NCBI GenBank assembly: GCA_900557035.1
Contig: USRA01000034.1
Location: 1-22,814 of the forward strand
Origin: an uncultured Prevotella sp.
Lineage (GTDB): Bacteria; Bacteroidota; Bacteroidia; Bacteroidales; Bacteroidaceae
Reading direction: 5' to 3'
Length of the DNA: 22,814 bases
The position numbers were made by a program, and so were the translations under genes. The notes under the pieces are model-generated. The model saw nothing but the letters and a program-made list of their open reading frames with translations, was not told where the DNA came from and did no database searches. Every line of letters begins with the position of its first letter. The first letter of the stretch is position 1. Shown in pieces: positions 1-9,100 of this stretch.

Positions 1-50
1 CTTTGAAGGCTGCTGACTTCAAGGGTATCATCGACGCTTGGAAGAAGTAA
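1..50 (+). CDS. tpiA: Triosephosphate isomerase, C-terminal end (partial)
   Basis: Only the last 16 codons are inside the window, read from position 3 to the TAA at 48-50. The residues LKAADFKGIIDAWKK match the usual end of Bacteroidales triosephosphate isomerase, which interconverts dihydroxyacetone phosphate and glyceraldehyde 3-phosphate in glycolysis. A following SPOR-domain gene and folE is an arrangement I recall from related genomes and it supports the call. The body of the protein lies outside the window, so the identification rests on a short tail plus context. Confidence 0.72.
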   Translation, partial: LKAADFKGIIDAWKK

Positions 51-69
51 TCTCACAAGGATATTTACC

Positions 70-104
70 AAAGGGGATGCCTTCTTTCATGGGGGCATCC
101 CTTT
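70..104 (+). terminator. Hairpin after tpiA, possible terminator
   Basis: AAGGGGATGCC at 71-81 pairs with GGCATCCCTTT at 94-104, with one G-T pair and a 12-base loop. The hairpin lies 20 bases after the tpiA stop codon. No clean T run follows (CCCTATCTTTA), so it may terminate weakly or protect the 3' end of the message. Confidence 0.5.
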
Positions 105-189
105 CCCTATCTTTATAGGATAGCAGAAACAGATTGCTGACACATTGTATATTAATAAAAGGTATATATATATTAAATAAGGTATAGTC

Positions 190-882
190 ATGAAACAATT
201 CGTCACATTATTGATTTTCAGCCTCTGCTCATCTATCCAGATGAATGCGCAGACTTACTTGGACCATCTCAAGCAGAAGAATCCAGGACAGGGTGTCGTG
301 ACCGTACACCAAAGCAAGGCTATCGACGAATTGGTGAACGGAAAACAGGTTCCAACCAATACAAATCAGGTGAATCCACAGGACGATAAGACTAAGACTA
401 CCCCACAACCACAGAAGAAACCAACAGATACTCAGCATAAAGAAGTAACTCCAGCTACCCAACACAAGCAGTCACCAGACTCGCTCAAGAAGAACGAGCC
501 ACAGCACGAAACTGCCAAGGAGAAACAGCACGAAAACAATGCACAGAAGGCTGAGACACATCAGGAAGAAACCGAGATGCCTGTAGTGGATATGCGCAAG
601 AAGGTAATGCGCAGAAGCTATAAGGTTACAGGATATAGAGTGCAGATCTTTGCCGGAGGAAACTCACGCAACGACCGACTGAAGGCTGAACAGACGGGCA
701 ACAACATCAAGATGAAGTTCCCAGACCAGCCTGTATATGTGCACTTCTACTCGCCAAGATGGATTTGCCGTATGGGCAACTTCCGCAATCTGGGCGAAGC
801 ACAGAAGGTGCTTGCCAAGGTAAAAGCCCTGGGATACAGACAGGCATGCCTGGTAAAAGGCCAGATTACCGTGCAGTATTAA
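190..882 (+). CDS. Secreted SPOR-domain protein
   Basis: The 230-residue protein starts with a signal peptide (about residues 1-20, a hydrophobic LLIFSLCSS stretch ending in MNAQ). Residues about 48-135 form a linker rich in Gln, Lys, Thr, Pro and Glu, probably disordered. Residues about 147-230 form a SPOR domain (GYRVQIFAGG start, FRNLGEAQKVLAKVKALGY near the end). SPOR domains bind denuded glycan strands of peptidoglycan, often at the division septum, so a periplasmic cell-wall role is likely. The gene sits between tpiA and folE. No canonical promoter was found in the AT-rich leader (about 140-189). The domain call is firm; the precise role is not known. Confidence 0.85.
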   Translation: MKQFVTLLIFSLCSSIQMNAQTYLDHLKQKNPGQGVVTVHQSKAIDELVNGKQVPTNTNQVNPQDDKTKTTPQPQKKPTDTQHKEVTPATQHKQSPDSLKKNEPQHETAKEKQHENNAQKAETHQEETEMPVVDMRKKVMRRSYKVTGYRVQIFAGGNSRNDRLKAEQTGNNIKMKFPDQPVYVHFYSPRWICRMGNFRNLGEAQKVLAKVKALGYRQACLVKGQITVQY

Positions 883-885
883 AGT

Positions 886-976
886 AAAGAGTAAAGAGTG
901 AAAAGTGAAGAGTGAAGATTTCAACAGTCTTACTATTCATAAAGTTCAAAGTTCAAAATTCAAAGTTCAAAGTAAA
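886..976 (+). repeat. GAGTGAAAAGTGAAG / AGTTCAA composite repeat before folE
   Basis: The gap between the SPOR gene and folE consists almost entirely of short repeats. AGTAAAG and AGTGAAG units occupy 886-918, then a CTATTCATAAAGTTC junction, then AGTTCAA heptads at 941-973. The array stops seven bases before the folE start. The same order of modules occurs before the gene at 4795, which suggests a dispersed intergenic element rather than chance A-richness. Confidence 0.75.
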
Positions 977-982
977 TAAGAT

Positions 983-1576
983 ATGAATCCAGAAACAGAA
1001 TTTCGCGAGGGATTGGATGAACTCGCAGGACACTATAAGGAAGTTTTGAAGCTCCTGGGTGAAGACACAGAGCGTGAAGGACTTGTAAAGACTCCTATGC
1101 GCGTAGCCAAGGCGATGCAGGTATTGACCCGCGGCTACTATCAGGATGCCCACAAGGTATTGACCGATGCCCTCTTTGAGGAGAAATACGACCAGATGGT
1201 CATCGTGAAGGACATTGATTTCTTCTCTCTCTGCGAGCATCACATGCTGCCTTTCTATGGCAAGGTACACGTGGCTTACATCCCTAACGGCAAGATTACC
1301 GGACTGAGCAAGATTGCCCGTGTAGTAGATATCTTCAGCCACCGCCTTCAGGTGCAGGAGCGCCTTACCCAGCAGATCAAGGACTGCATCCAGGAGACAT
1401 TGAATCCTCAGGGCGTAATGGTCGTAGTAGAAGCTAAGCACATGTGTATGCAGATGCGTGGTGTGGAGAAGCAGAACTCCATCACTACTACCAGCGATTA
1501 CAGCGGTGTATTCAATTCACTGAACACCCGCCAGGAGTTCATGAGCCTGCTGAGAGGTGAGAGCAAGAGAATCTAA
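983..1576 (+). CDS. folE: GTP cyclohydrolase I
   Basis: This 197-residue enzyme converts GTP to 7,8-dihydroneopterin triphosphate plus formate, the first step of folate (and in some bacteria queuosine) synthesis. The zinc ligands are visible as Cys84 and His87 in [20 protein letters not shown] and Cys155 in [12 protein letters not shown]. The [20 protein letters not shown] block typical of the tunnel fold follows at about residues 107-126. Length fits the short bacterial form. The ATG at 983 lies directly after an AGTTCAA repeat array, and no Shine-Dalgarno sequence is seen. All key motifs are intact, so the enzyme should be active. Confidence 0.96.
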   Translation: MNPETEFREGLDELAGHYKEVLKLLGEDTEREGLVKTPMRVAKAMQVLTRGYYQDAHKVLTDALFEEKYDQMVIVKDIDFFSLCEHHMLPFYGKVHVAYIPNGKITGLSKIARVVDIFSHRLQVQERLTQQIKDCIQETLNPQGVMVVVEAKHMCMQMRGVEKQNSITTTSDYSGVFNSLNTRQEFMSLLRGESKRI

Positions 1577-1628
1577 AGAAGTGATTCCAAAGAAGTGATT
1601 CGCAAGTAAAAACATCCAGCAACTCATC

Positions 1629-1699
1629 AAAAAGTTCAAAGTTCAAAATTCAAAGTTCAAAGTTTAAAGTTCAATGTTCAAAATTCAAAGTTCAAAGTA
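1629..1699 (+). repeat. AGTTCAA heptad array before xth
   Basis: About ten degenerate copies of AAAGTTC / AAAATTC units lie head to tail and end two bases before the xth ATG at 1702. This is the longest of the five arrays in the window. No alternative open leader or promoter is recognisable in the same stretch, so the array forms the immediate 5' untranslated context of xth. Confidence 0.8.
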
Positions 1700-1701
1700 A
1701 T

Positions 1702-2454
1702 ATGAAGTTTATATCCTGGAACGTGAATGGCCTGCGTGCTTGCGTGGGCAAGGACTTCGAGAGCCAGTTTAAGGCACTCGATGCCGACTTCTTCTGTCTG
1801 CAGGAAACCAAGATGCAGGAAGGTCAGCTCGACCTGAAGTTCGAGGGCTACGAAAGCTACTGGAACTATGCCGAGAAGAAGGGATATTCGGGCACAGCCA
1901 TCTATACCCGCCACCAACCACTGTGCGTGAGCTACGGTATGGGCGTGGAGGAGCACGACCACGAAGGAAGAGTCATCACCCTGGAGTATGACAACTTCTA
2001 TCTCGTAACCTGCTATACTCCGAACTCCCAGACAGAACTCAAGCGCCTGGATTATCGCATGACTTGGGAAGATGACTTCCGAAAGTTCCTGAAAAATCTG
2101 GATGCCAAGAAACCAGTAGTTATCTGTGGCGACTTAAACGTGGCACATCAGGAGATAGATATCAAGAATCCGAAGACCAACCGTCGCAATGCCGGTTTTA
2201 CCGACGAGGAGCGAGAGAAGATGACGCAGCTTCTGAACGATGGCTTTACAGATACCTTCCGCTATCTGCATCCCGAAGAGGTTACCTATTCGTGGTGGTC
2301 ATACCGATTCAAGGCACGCGAGAAGAATGCCGGCTGGCGCATCGACTACTTCCTGGTATCTGATAGCATCAAGGATAAGATTACAGAGGCAAAGATACAT
2401 ACCGACATCATGGGCAGCGACCACTGCCCGGTAGAGGTTGATCTGGCACTCTAG
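1702..2454 (+). CDS. xth: Exodeoxyribonuclease III (AP endonuclease)
   Basis: This 250-residue enzyme of the EEP nuclease family incises DNA at abasic sites and has 3' exonuclease and 3' phosphatase activity in base excision repair. Motifs in order: WNVNGLRA (Asn7), LQETKMQ with metal ligand Glu35, GYSGTAIYTR, GDLNVAH (Asp144, Asn146), NRRNAGFTDEER, GWRIDYFLVS, and the C-terminal catalytic GSDHCPVEVDL (Asp240, His241). Length is normal. It follows folE in the same direction, separated only by an AGTTCAA array, so the two may be cotranscribed. The catalytic set is complete. Confidence 0.95.
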   Translation: MKFISWNVNGLRACVGKDFESQFKALDADFFCLQETKMQEGQLDLKFEGYESYWNYAEKKGYSGTAIYTRHQPLCVSYGMGVEEHDHEGRVITLEYDNFYLVTCYTPNSQTELKRLDYRMTWEDDFRKFLKNLDAKKPVVICGDLNVAHQEIDIKNPKTNRRNAGFTDEEREKMTQLLNDGFTDTFRYLHPEEVTYSWWSYRFKAREKNAGWRIDYFLVSDSIKDKITEAKIHTDIMGSDHCPVEVDLAL

Positions 2455-2461
2455 ACATAGC

Positions 2462-2501
2462 AAAAAAAAGGGGATGTACCTTCCTCCCGGAAGCCATCCC
2501 C
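2462..2501 (-). terminator. Intrinsic terminator of the minus-strand gene 2607-3113, possibly shared with xth
   Basis: GGGGATG at 2470-2476 pairs with CATCCCC at 2495-2501, with an inner CTTCC/GGAAG stem at 2480-2484/2489-2493. Read on the minus strand, a run of eight T (2469-2462) follows the stem, a standard intrinsic terminator about 105 bases past the stop of the minus-strand gene. The plus-strand side has no T run, but the hairpin could also mark the end of the xth transcript. Confidence 0.75.
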
Positions 2502-2537
2502 ATATTGGTCATATCAACATAAAATTTTAATTTATAT

Positions 2538-2579
2538 AAGAGAGATTTTCTATTTAATTTAAGAGAGATTTTCTATTTT
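2538..2579. repeat. Two 23-bp direct repeats with AAGAGAGATTTTCTATTT core
   Basis: The unit AAGAGAGATTTTCTATTT begins at 2538 and again at 2561, a 23-bp period. Degenerate AGAGAGAT copies continue to about 2613 and into the 3' end of the minus-strand gene (CAGAGAGATTC near 2626). This fills most of the 152-base gap after xth apart from the terminator. Confidence 0.6.
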
Positions 2580-2606
2580 AAAGATCTTCTATCTTAGAGA
2601 GATCCT

Positions 2607-3113
2607 CTACAGCAAGCTCTGAATCTCAGAGAGATTCTTCTTCTCTGTGGTACCATCCTTGTATGTTACCATAAAGTAATTGTGAATAGACTTACCATTC
2701 TTGAACTGAACAATAGCCACGCCACCTTCACGGAGCTGGAGAGTGAAGTATCCCTCACGCTTGCCGTTAACATACTTTCCGTGCCACTTCTCCTTACCAT
2801 TCTTGTAGTAAGTAGTAACCTCACCATTGAAGATAGTATTGCGATCGTTACCGAGATCGATGAAGCTGTAGCCACCCTCGGCACGAAGATTACCATTCAT
2901 ATAGAAGTCCTGGAACACATCCTTCTTATTGATGCCAGCGCCGGTAGTCATCAGCAATCTGTAATAACTAGCCTGATCTGCACTAGCTACGTTACTCATA
3001 TTTTCTGCATAGAAAATAGTGTCTGCTACTACTGTTGCATTCTCTACGTGCTTGCGACCGAAAGTAGCTACGGTCATGAGAGCCATCAATGAGAATAATA
3101 TAACTCGTTTCAT
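2607..3113 (-). CDS. Exported MORN/YwqK-like repeat protein, function unknown
   Basis: The 168-residue protein opens with a signal peptide (MKRVILFSLMALMTVATFG). Its second half contains MORN/YwqK-type beta-hairpin repeats: YMNGNLRAEGGY, FNGEVTTYYKNGKEKWHGKY, VNGKREGYFTLQ, FKNGKSI and YKDGTTEKKN. Such repeats occur in periplasmic or surface proteins of Bacteroidales and in some antitoxin-type proteins, but no specific activity follows from them. The gene stands alone on the minus strand between xth and aroA, with its own candidate promoter box at 3166-3173 and its own terminator. I infer a periplasmic or outer-membrane-associated protein. Confidence 0.7.
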   Translation of the reverse strand: MKRVILFSLMALMTVATFGRKHVENATVVADTIFYAENMSNVASADQASYYRLLMTTGAGINKKDVFQDFYMNGNLRAEGGYSFIDLGNDRNTIFNGEVTTYYKNGKEKWHGKYVNGKREGYFTLQLREGGVAIVQFKNGKSIHNYFMVTYKDGTTEKKNLSEIQSLL

Positions 3114-3165
3114 ATTTTTAATTTTTAGATTGTTACTAATTGTTTATTGTTTTATTTTTCTAATG

Positions 3166-3173
3166 CAAAGGTA
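3166..3173 (-). promoter_or_regulatory. -7 box TACCTTTG for the minus-strand repeat protein
   Basis: Read on the minus strand, TACCTTTG matches the Bacteroidota -7 consensus TAnnTTTG and lies 52 bases before the start codon. No clear TTTG -33 element is found about 20 bases upstream, so this is a partial match. Confidence 0.55.
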
Positions 3174-3457
3174 CTACAAATTCCGGTAAGTTGTATCATT
3201 CCTTAACGCTATTTTATGTTATTTTTGGGGTCAGTTTTACTTTTTGAAAGAAAACGCACACAAAATTACAATTTGACATTTTAGGGGGGCGATTTTTACA
3301 CTTTGAAATAGTCATATCTCCATATACCCCATTATTCCCCCCATCTCGTTTACATATTGACAGTAAGAGGTAGAAATAGAGCACGGTTGCCGATGCTTTT
3401 TTTGAGATATTTCGAAAACTTTTCGCCAGAAAACTAGCGTATATACTTTTTATTTTG

Positions 3458-3465
3458 TACTTTTG
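3458..3465 (+). promoter_or_regulatory. -7 box TACTTTTG for aroA
   Basis: TACTTTTG matches TAnnTTTG and lies 32 bases before the aroA ATG at 3498. The 384-base gap between the divergent minus-strand gene and aroA (3114-3497) holds this box and the minus-strand box at 3166-3173. The rest of the gap is AT-rich with no recognisable gene. No clear -33 TTTG is found at the usual distance. Confidence 0.5.
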
Positions 3466-3497
3466 CACTAAAATATATATAATATTAAGGTACGCGT

Positions 3498-4748
3498 ATG
3501 ATAAAATATACCATCAAGGCACCAAGCCAACTGAACGCAAGTATCAACTTGCCAGCATCTAAGAGTATTAGCAACCGAGCTCTCGTAATCAGTGCGATGG
3601 CAGGAAGCCATATCCACCCCAACAACTTGAGCGACTGCGATGATACGGAAGTGATCGTTGCCGCCCTTCAGAATATGCCCGAGGTCATCAACATCAAGGC
3701 AGCAGGCACAGCCATGCGTTTCATGACTGCCTATCTCTCTGCCACCACAGGCGAACATACCATCACCGGCACCGAGCGCATGCAGAACCGCCCTATCGGC
3801 ATCCTCGTAGATGCCCTGCGCTATCTGGGTGCCGACATCACCTACGAGAAGAAGGAAGGCTATCCCCCACTCCATATCCGAGGCAAGGCGCTGGAAGGCG
3901 GCCACCTGGAGGTAGTGGGCAATATCAGTTCGCAATATATCTCGGCGCTTCTGATGATCGGTCCGATTCTGAAGAACGGACTGGAACTGAAGTTGACTGG
4001 AGAGATAGCATCCCGCCCTTACATCGACCTTACTCTCTGGACGATGAAGGAATTCGGTGCTGATGCCGACTGGACGGATATGAATACCATCACCGTGAAG
4101 CCACAGCCTTACAAGGAGACATCCTATATGATAGAGAACGACTGGAGTGCTTCTTCCTACTGGTATGAGATGATGGCTCTGAATGGCAACATCGACTCCA
4201 GAATCCAGCTCGAAGGCTTGATGGACTGCTCGAAGCAGGGAGATTCCGTGGTGAAATACATTTTCAGTCTGCTGGGAGTGAAAAGTGAATTTGAGAACCA
4301 TGATCATCTTTCGAATGTCATGCTGAAGGCGAACCGCTGTCTTCTGCCGAAATTCGATTATGATTTCTCAGGTTCTCCTGATCTAGCTCAGACCATTGTG
4401 GTAGCCTGCTGTGCCTTGGGTGTAAAGTTCAAGTTCACGGGTCTTGCCAGCTTGAAGATCAAGGAGACCGACCGCATCGAGGCACTGAAGACAGAGTTGA
4501 AGAAGGTGGGCTATGTCATCCACGATGAAAACGACAACACCCTGTATTGGGATGGCGAAACCTGCGAGCCTTCATTTGCTCCAATCGATACCTTCGAGGA
4601 TCATCGTATGGCGATGGCATTCGCCCCTCTCGCCTTCAAGTTCCCTCAGATTGATATCAACAATCCCGAGGTAGTGAGCAAATCCTATCCTCATTATTGG
4701 GAAGACCTGAAGAAAGTAGGGTTTGAAATTATTGAGAGTGAAAAGTGA
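3498..4748 (+). CDS. aroA: 3-phosphoshikimate 1-carboxyvinyltransferase (EPSP synthase)
   Basis: The 416-residue enzyme joins shikimate 3-phosphate and phosphoenolpyruvate in the shikimate route to aromatic amino acids. Visible motifs: LPASKSISNRAL (Lys22, Ser23, Arg27), AGTAMRF (69-75), ERMQNRPIGILVDALRYLGA (from residue 93), SSQYISALLMIGP, GSPDLAQTIVVACCALG, KIKETDRIEALKTEL and EDHRMAMAFAPLA. These are the substrate-binding and catalytic blocks of the family, with the AGTAMR and DWSASSYWY variants I associate with Bacteroidota. Length is normal. The final residues (ESEK) run into the GAGTGAAAAGTGAAG repeat module, so the 3' end appears to have been shaped by the intergenic repeat. Confidence 0.95.
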   Translation: MIKYTIKAPSQLNASINLPASKSISNRALVISAMAGSHIHPNNLSDCDDTEVIVAALQNMPEVINIKAAGTAMRFMTAYLSATTGEHTITGTERMQNRPIGILVDALRYLGADITYEKKEGYPPLHIRGKALEGGHLEVVGNISSQYISALLMIGPILKNGLELKLTGEIASRPYIDLTLWTMKEFGADADWTDMNTITVKPQPYKETSYMIENDWSASSYWYEMMALNGNIDSRIQLEGLMDCSKQGDSVVKYIFSLLGVKSEFENHDHLSNVMLKANRCLLPKFDYDFSGSPDLAQTIVVACCALGVKFKFTGLASLKIKETDRIEALKTELKKVGYVIHDENDNTLYWDGETCEPSFAPIDTFEDHRMAMAFAPLAFKFPQIDINNPEVVSKSYPHYWEDLKKVGFEIIESEK

Positions 4749-4794
4749 AGAATACAACAGCTTTGCTAATCATAAAGTTCAAAGTTCAAAGTAA
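4735..4794 (+). repeat. Composite repeat between aroA and the CxxC protein gene
   Basis: GAGTGAAAAGTGAAGA overlaps the aroA stop codon. ACAGCTTTGCTAATCATAAAG follows, and then AGTTCAA units run up to the next ATG. The module order matches that at 899-976, and the GCTAATCATAAAGTTCAAAG core matches that at 5208-5227. The gene-to-gene gap is only 46 bases and is made wholly of this element. Confidence 0.75.
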
Positions 4795-5178
4795 ATGCTA
4801 TATTTAGTTTTAGCCCTGGTGGCATTAGGCCTGATAAGCGCCATTTTCGGAATCGTATCTCACCGCAGGGGGGAAGACGAGGAACCTTTGCAGGAAGGCG
4901 TATCGTGCAACACCTGTAACGGTGAGAACTCGAAGTGCGAGCAGGAGTGCATGATGGAAGCCGCCACCAAAGAAATAGAATATTACGATGATGAGGATCT
5001 CGACCGCTTTGCCGGTCGGGATGCTGATGCCTATACCGATGAGGAGGTTGAGGAATTCTCGGAAGTGCTCTATACCATGCAGCCGGAAGAAGTGGCAGGA
5101 TGGAACAGAAGCCTGATACTGAGAGGCATCAACCTGCCCAACCAGCTGAAGGATGAAGTCATCGGCTTTTTAAGCTAG
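4795..5178 (+). CDS. Small membrane-anchored protein with a four-cysteine motif, function unknown
   Basis: The 127-residue protein has one N-terminal membrane segment (residues 2-21, LYLVLALVALGLISAIFGIV). A short basic stretch HRR follows, which favours a cytoplasmic C-terminus. The cysteines are C38, C41, C48 and C52 (CX2CX6CX3C), a possible metal or iron-sulfur site. After this comes an acidic region (YYDDEDLDRFAG, DEEVEEFSEVLYTM) ending in a helical tail, GINLPNQLKDEVIGFL. I do not recognise a characterised family. It lies between aroA and a metal-transport permease in one direction with AGTTCAA arrays on both sides, so cotranscription is plausible, but a link in function is only a guess. 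Confidence 0.65.
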   Translation: MLYLVLALVALGLISAIFGIVSHRRGEDEEPLQEGVSCNTCNGENSKCEQECMMEAATKEIEYYDDEDLDRFAGRDADAYTDEEVEEFSEVLYTMQPEEVAGWNRSLILRGINLPNQLKDEVIGFLS

Positions 5179-5203
5179 AATTTTGCAGTTCTAAGTTCAG
5201 CAG

Positions 5204-5252
5204 CATTGCTAATCATAAAGTTCAAAGCTCAAAGTAAAAGTTCAAAGTAAAA
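5204..5252 (+). repeat. AGTTCAA array before the metal permease gene
   Basis: CATTGCTAATCATAAAGTTC is followed by AAAGCTCAAAGTAAA and AGTTCAAAGTAAA, ending two bases before the permease ATG at 5255. The core is shared with the arrays before 4795 and 16578. Confidence 0.75.
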
Positions 5253-5254
5253 GA

Positions 5255-6076
5255 ATGGATATACTACAATATACATTTTTCCAAAATGCACTGATAGGCG
5301 CCTTTCTGGCAAGCATCCTGTGCGGCTTTATCGGAACCTACATCGTTACCCGCCGATTGGTATTCATCAGCGGCGGCATCACCCATGCCTCTTTCGGAGG
5401 CATCGGCATCGGCGTGTTTACAGGAATCAATCCGATACTCTCCGCCATGGGTTTCGCCGTACTCAGCGCCTTCGGAGTGCAATGGATATCGCGCAAGAAA
5501 GATGTGCGAAAGGATTCCGCCATCGCCATGTTCTGGACCCTGGGAATGAGCGTGGGCATCATCTGCTGTTTCCTGACTCCAGGATTCATGCCCGACCTGC
5601 CCTCCTTCCTCTTCGGAAGCATCCTTGCCATCGACAGCGCAGACCTGTGGCTGTTGGGCGGACTCGCCCTTATCGTAGCCCTCCTCTTCACCTTCCTCCT
5701 GCGCCCTATCCAGAACATCGCATTCGACAGTACCTTCGCCCGTTCGCAGCATCTGCCGGTTACCGCTATCGAATACCTGATGATGACGCTTATCGCCATG
5801 ACCATTGTGGCTACACTGAAAATGGTGGGCATCGTACTCGCCATCAGTCTGCTCACCATTCCGCAGATGACCGCCAACCTCTTCACCTATAATTACAAGC
5901 AGATGATATGGGCAAGCATCATCCTGGGATGGATAGACTGCATCGCCGGTCTCTACATCAGTTATCTGCTCAACGTGCCATCAGGTGCCACCATCATCTT
6001 CATCAGCATCGTGGTATTCGCACTCGCCAAAATCAGCCTGGGCATCAGGAGAAAGAGGAAGACAGATCTTTCATAA
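5255..6076 (+). CDS. ABC-3 family metal transporter permease (ZnuB/MntB-like)
   Basis: The 273-residue integral membrane protein has about eight hydrophobic segments and the marks of ABC-3 permeases for Zn, Mn or Fe. These include TYIVTRRLVFISGGITHASFGGIGIG near residues 28-53, the loop DLPSFLFGSILAID, and the late block MVGIVLAISLLTIPQMTANLFT. This last block resembles the VG..LV.ALL..PAA.A signature of ZnuB and includes the cytoplasmic contact to the ATPase. The metal cannot be told from sequence. Its ATPase and solute-binding partners are not in this window, so it depends on genes elsewhere or beyond the edges. porW follows after 34 bases. Confidence 0.85.
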   Translation: MDILQYTFFQNALIGAFLASILCGFIGTYIVTRRLVFISGGITHASFGGIGIGVFTGINPILSAMGFAVLSAFGVQWISRKKDVRKDSAIAMFWTLGMSVGIICCFLTPGFMPDLPSFLFGSILAIDSADLWLLGGLALIVALLFTFLLRPIQNIAFDSTFARSQHLPVTAIEYLMMTLIAMTIVATLKMVGIVLAISLLTIPQMTANLFTYNYKQMIWASIILGWIDCIAGLYISYLLNVPSGATIIFISIVVFALAKISLGIRRKRKTDLS

Positions 6077-6110
6077 TAACAATAGATGCATTCTGAAAAA
6101 ATAGAAAACA

Positions 6111-9100
6111 ATGAAAGGCAAAAGCCCCATCAAGCACCTTTTTCTGATAGGACTCGCTGTGATTGCAGTGAACCTGACGGGATGCTCTACGCAGAAGAAT
6201 ACGGCGCAGAGCAGGTGGTGGCATGCCTTTAATGCCCGATACAATACCTATTATAATGGTACCGTGGCTTATATCGATGGAGCGCTGGAGAAGGAAGAAG
6301 GCAACCGGGACAACTTTACGGAGCAGATTCCACTCTATACCGTAGGCAACAAGAACAGCCGCGATCTGGGCAAAGCCAACTTCGACCGAGCCATCGAAAA
6401 ATGCGAGAAAGCCATCCACCAGCACAGCATCAAGCGCCGCCCTGTATGGGAACCCGGCAAGAGAAAGACGGCGAAAGATATCGAATGGCTCAGTCGCAGA
6501 GAATACAATCCGTTTTTATGGAAAGCGTGGATGCTGATGGGCCGCTCGCAATTCCAGAAGGGGGATTTCGAGGGGGCTGCTGCCACCTTCTCCTATATGA
6601 GCCGCCTTTACTCCACCCAGCCTGCCATCTACGGCAAGGCGCGCGCCTGGCTTGCCAAATGCTATATCGAGCAGGGCTGGACCTACGATGCAGAAGATGT
6701 GATCCGAAACATCCAGCGCGATTCCATTCACTGGCGTGCCCAGAAGGAATGGGATTATGCCTTCGCCGATTACTATATACACACGGGGGATGCCCGGAAG
6801 GCGATTCCCTATCTCAGGAAGGTGATAAGCCATGAGATGCGACACAAGCAGAAAGCCCGCCAGTGGTATCTGATGGGACAGTTACAGGCTTCCATCGGCA
6901 ACCAGCAGGAGGCTTATCAGGCTTTCCGCCACGTCATCCGGCTCAATCCGCCCTACGAACTGGAGTTTAATGCCCGCATCGCCATCACCGAGGTCTTGGC
7001 TTCGGGTAACAGCAGGAAGATGATCAGCCGACTCAAGCGTATGGCGGCATCGGATAAGAACAAGGATTATCTGGACCAGGTATATTATGCCATCGGCAAC
7101 ATCCACCTAGCCCAGAAAGATACCCTGCATGCCATCTATGCCTACGAAAAAGGCAACCGGAAGGCTACCCGAAACGGTATAGAGAAGGGTGTACTCCTGC
7201 AGCGTCTGGGCAATTTGTATTGGGAAACCGAACGATATGCCGATGCCAAGCGCTGCTATGGCGAAGCAATCGGTTTGCTCGATCAGGACAGAAAGGATTA
7301 TCCGCAGCTGGCTCATCGCTCCAAGGTGCTGGACGAACTGGTTCCCTATACCGATGCCATTGCCCTCCAGGATTCCCTTCAGTCTATTGCCAAAATGGAC
7401 GAGAGAGACAGAAACGCAGCCATCGACCGAGTGATAGCTGCCCTGAAAAGAAAGGAGAAAGAGGAAGAAAGAAGGAGATGGGACGACGGAGCAGAAATGA
7501 ATTCGGAATTTGATGGAGGAAATGACGGGAATGGTTCCGGGAAAGATTCCAGAAACGGATTCGGGAACGGATTCGGGAATGCATCCGGAAACGAATTCGG
7601 AAATAACAATACCTGGTATTTCTATTCTCCCGTTGCCGTGAGCCAAGGTAAGGCGCTCTTCGAGAAACTCTGGGGCAAGCGAAAGAACCTCGACAACTGG
7701 CAGCGAATCAACAAAACAGTTGTGGCTTGGGCACAAGAAACAGATATCGCTCAAGGAACAGATTCCGAGCAAGGAACGACTTCGGCTCAGGGAACAGATA
7801 GAGATCCACTTCCCCAATCTTCACCCCAGAAAGAATCCGGCAGACCATCTGCTGATAGCGCCAGCCTCGACCCTCATCAGCGGGCTTATTATCTGGCTCA
7901 GATTCCGTTCACCCAAGAGCAGATGTCAGCGAGCAACCAGCTCCTGGCAGATGGCTTATACCATGCCGGTATCATCTTCAAAGACCGGCTCGACAACCTG
8001 ACACAGAGCGAGAAGATGCTGCTCCGACTGGTGGATAACTACCCTGATTTCGCCCATCTCGACGATGCCTATTACCATCTGTATCTGCTTTATTCCCGAA
8101 AGAAGCAAACTCAGATGGCGAACAGCTATGTCGAGAAACTGAAGAAGGATTACCCCGAAAGTCAGTTCACCGCACTCCTCTCCGACCCTTACTATCTGGA
8201 GAATGCGAGGATGGGAGTACACATCGAAGATTCCATCTACACCCTCACCTACCAGGCATTCAAAGAGGGCAAGTACGAGGTGGTGATGCACAACTCGGAA
8301 ATATCAGACAAGCGGTTCCCTACTGGCGCCAACCGCGACAAGTTCCTCTTCATCAGCGGTATGACCCAGCTCAACGAGGGCAAGGTTTCCGAATGCCTGG
8401 AAAAGATGAACCAGGTGATAGCACAATATCCCAACAGCCGGTTGAGCGAGATGGCGGGAATGATCGTAAACGGCGTGAATGCCGGAAGACGACTCTACGG
8501 CGGAAAGTTCGACCTGAATAATATCTGGGCGAAGCGCAGCGATGTGCTCAATTCCCAGGACTCCACCCGGCAGAAAGGATTCTCTGCCGACCGCAACGAC
8601 CGTTTTGTCTTCCTGCTCGCCTACAGTCCAGATTCCGTAAACGAGAACCAGCTGCTCTTCGAAGTAGCCAAGTATAACTTCACCACCTATATGGCACGCA
8701 ATTTCGACATCAGCATCGAAGACCTCCAGGGGTTGCATCGCCTGCAGGTAAGCGGTTTCCAGAACTACGACGAGGCGCGCCAGTATGCCAACGAGCTGCA
8801 TCAGCAAGCCGGCATTCTCCGTCTGATTTCTAAGGCGAGAAGCTATGTGATCAGCGAGCCGAACCTCGAACTTCTGGGCAGAAATCTCTCGTATGATGAT
8901 TACGACAAGTTCTATACCCGCCACTTCGCACCGCTGAAAATCAGCAAGATGCACCTGCTGATGGAGCCAGCGGAAATTGTAGTGGATAAGGATTCCCAGA
9001 AGGAAGAAGGCACTCTGGAAGAAGAAAATTCCCAGAAGGAAGATGCTGAAGATAATGGCATCTATATTGAGAGTCAGCCTGCTGAAGATACCGATACCGG

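Noticed and set aside
941..1699. AGTTCAA arrays as CRISPR or coding minus-strand peptides
   Set aside because: Heptad units without spacers; the minus-strand FTLNFEF-like translations are only the repeat read in frame.
3214..3468. 84-codon minus-strand frame in the gap before aroA
   Set aside because: Cys/Lys-rich with no recognisable family, overlapping the aroA promoter; looks like a chance frame in AT-rich DNA.
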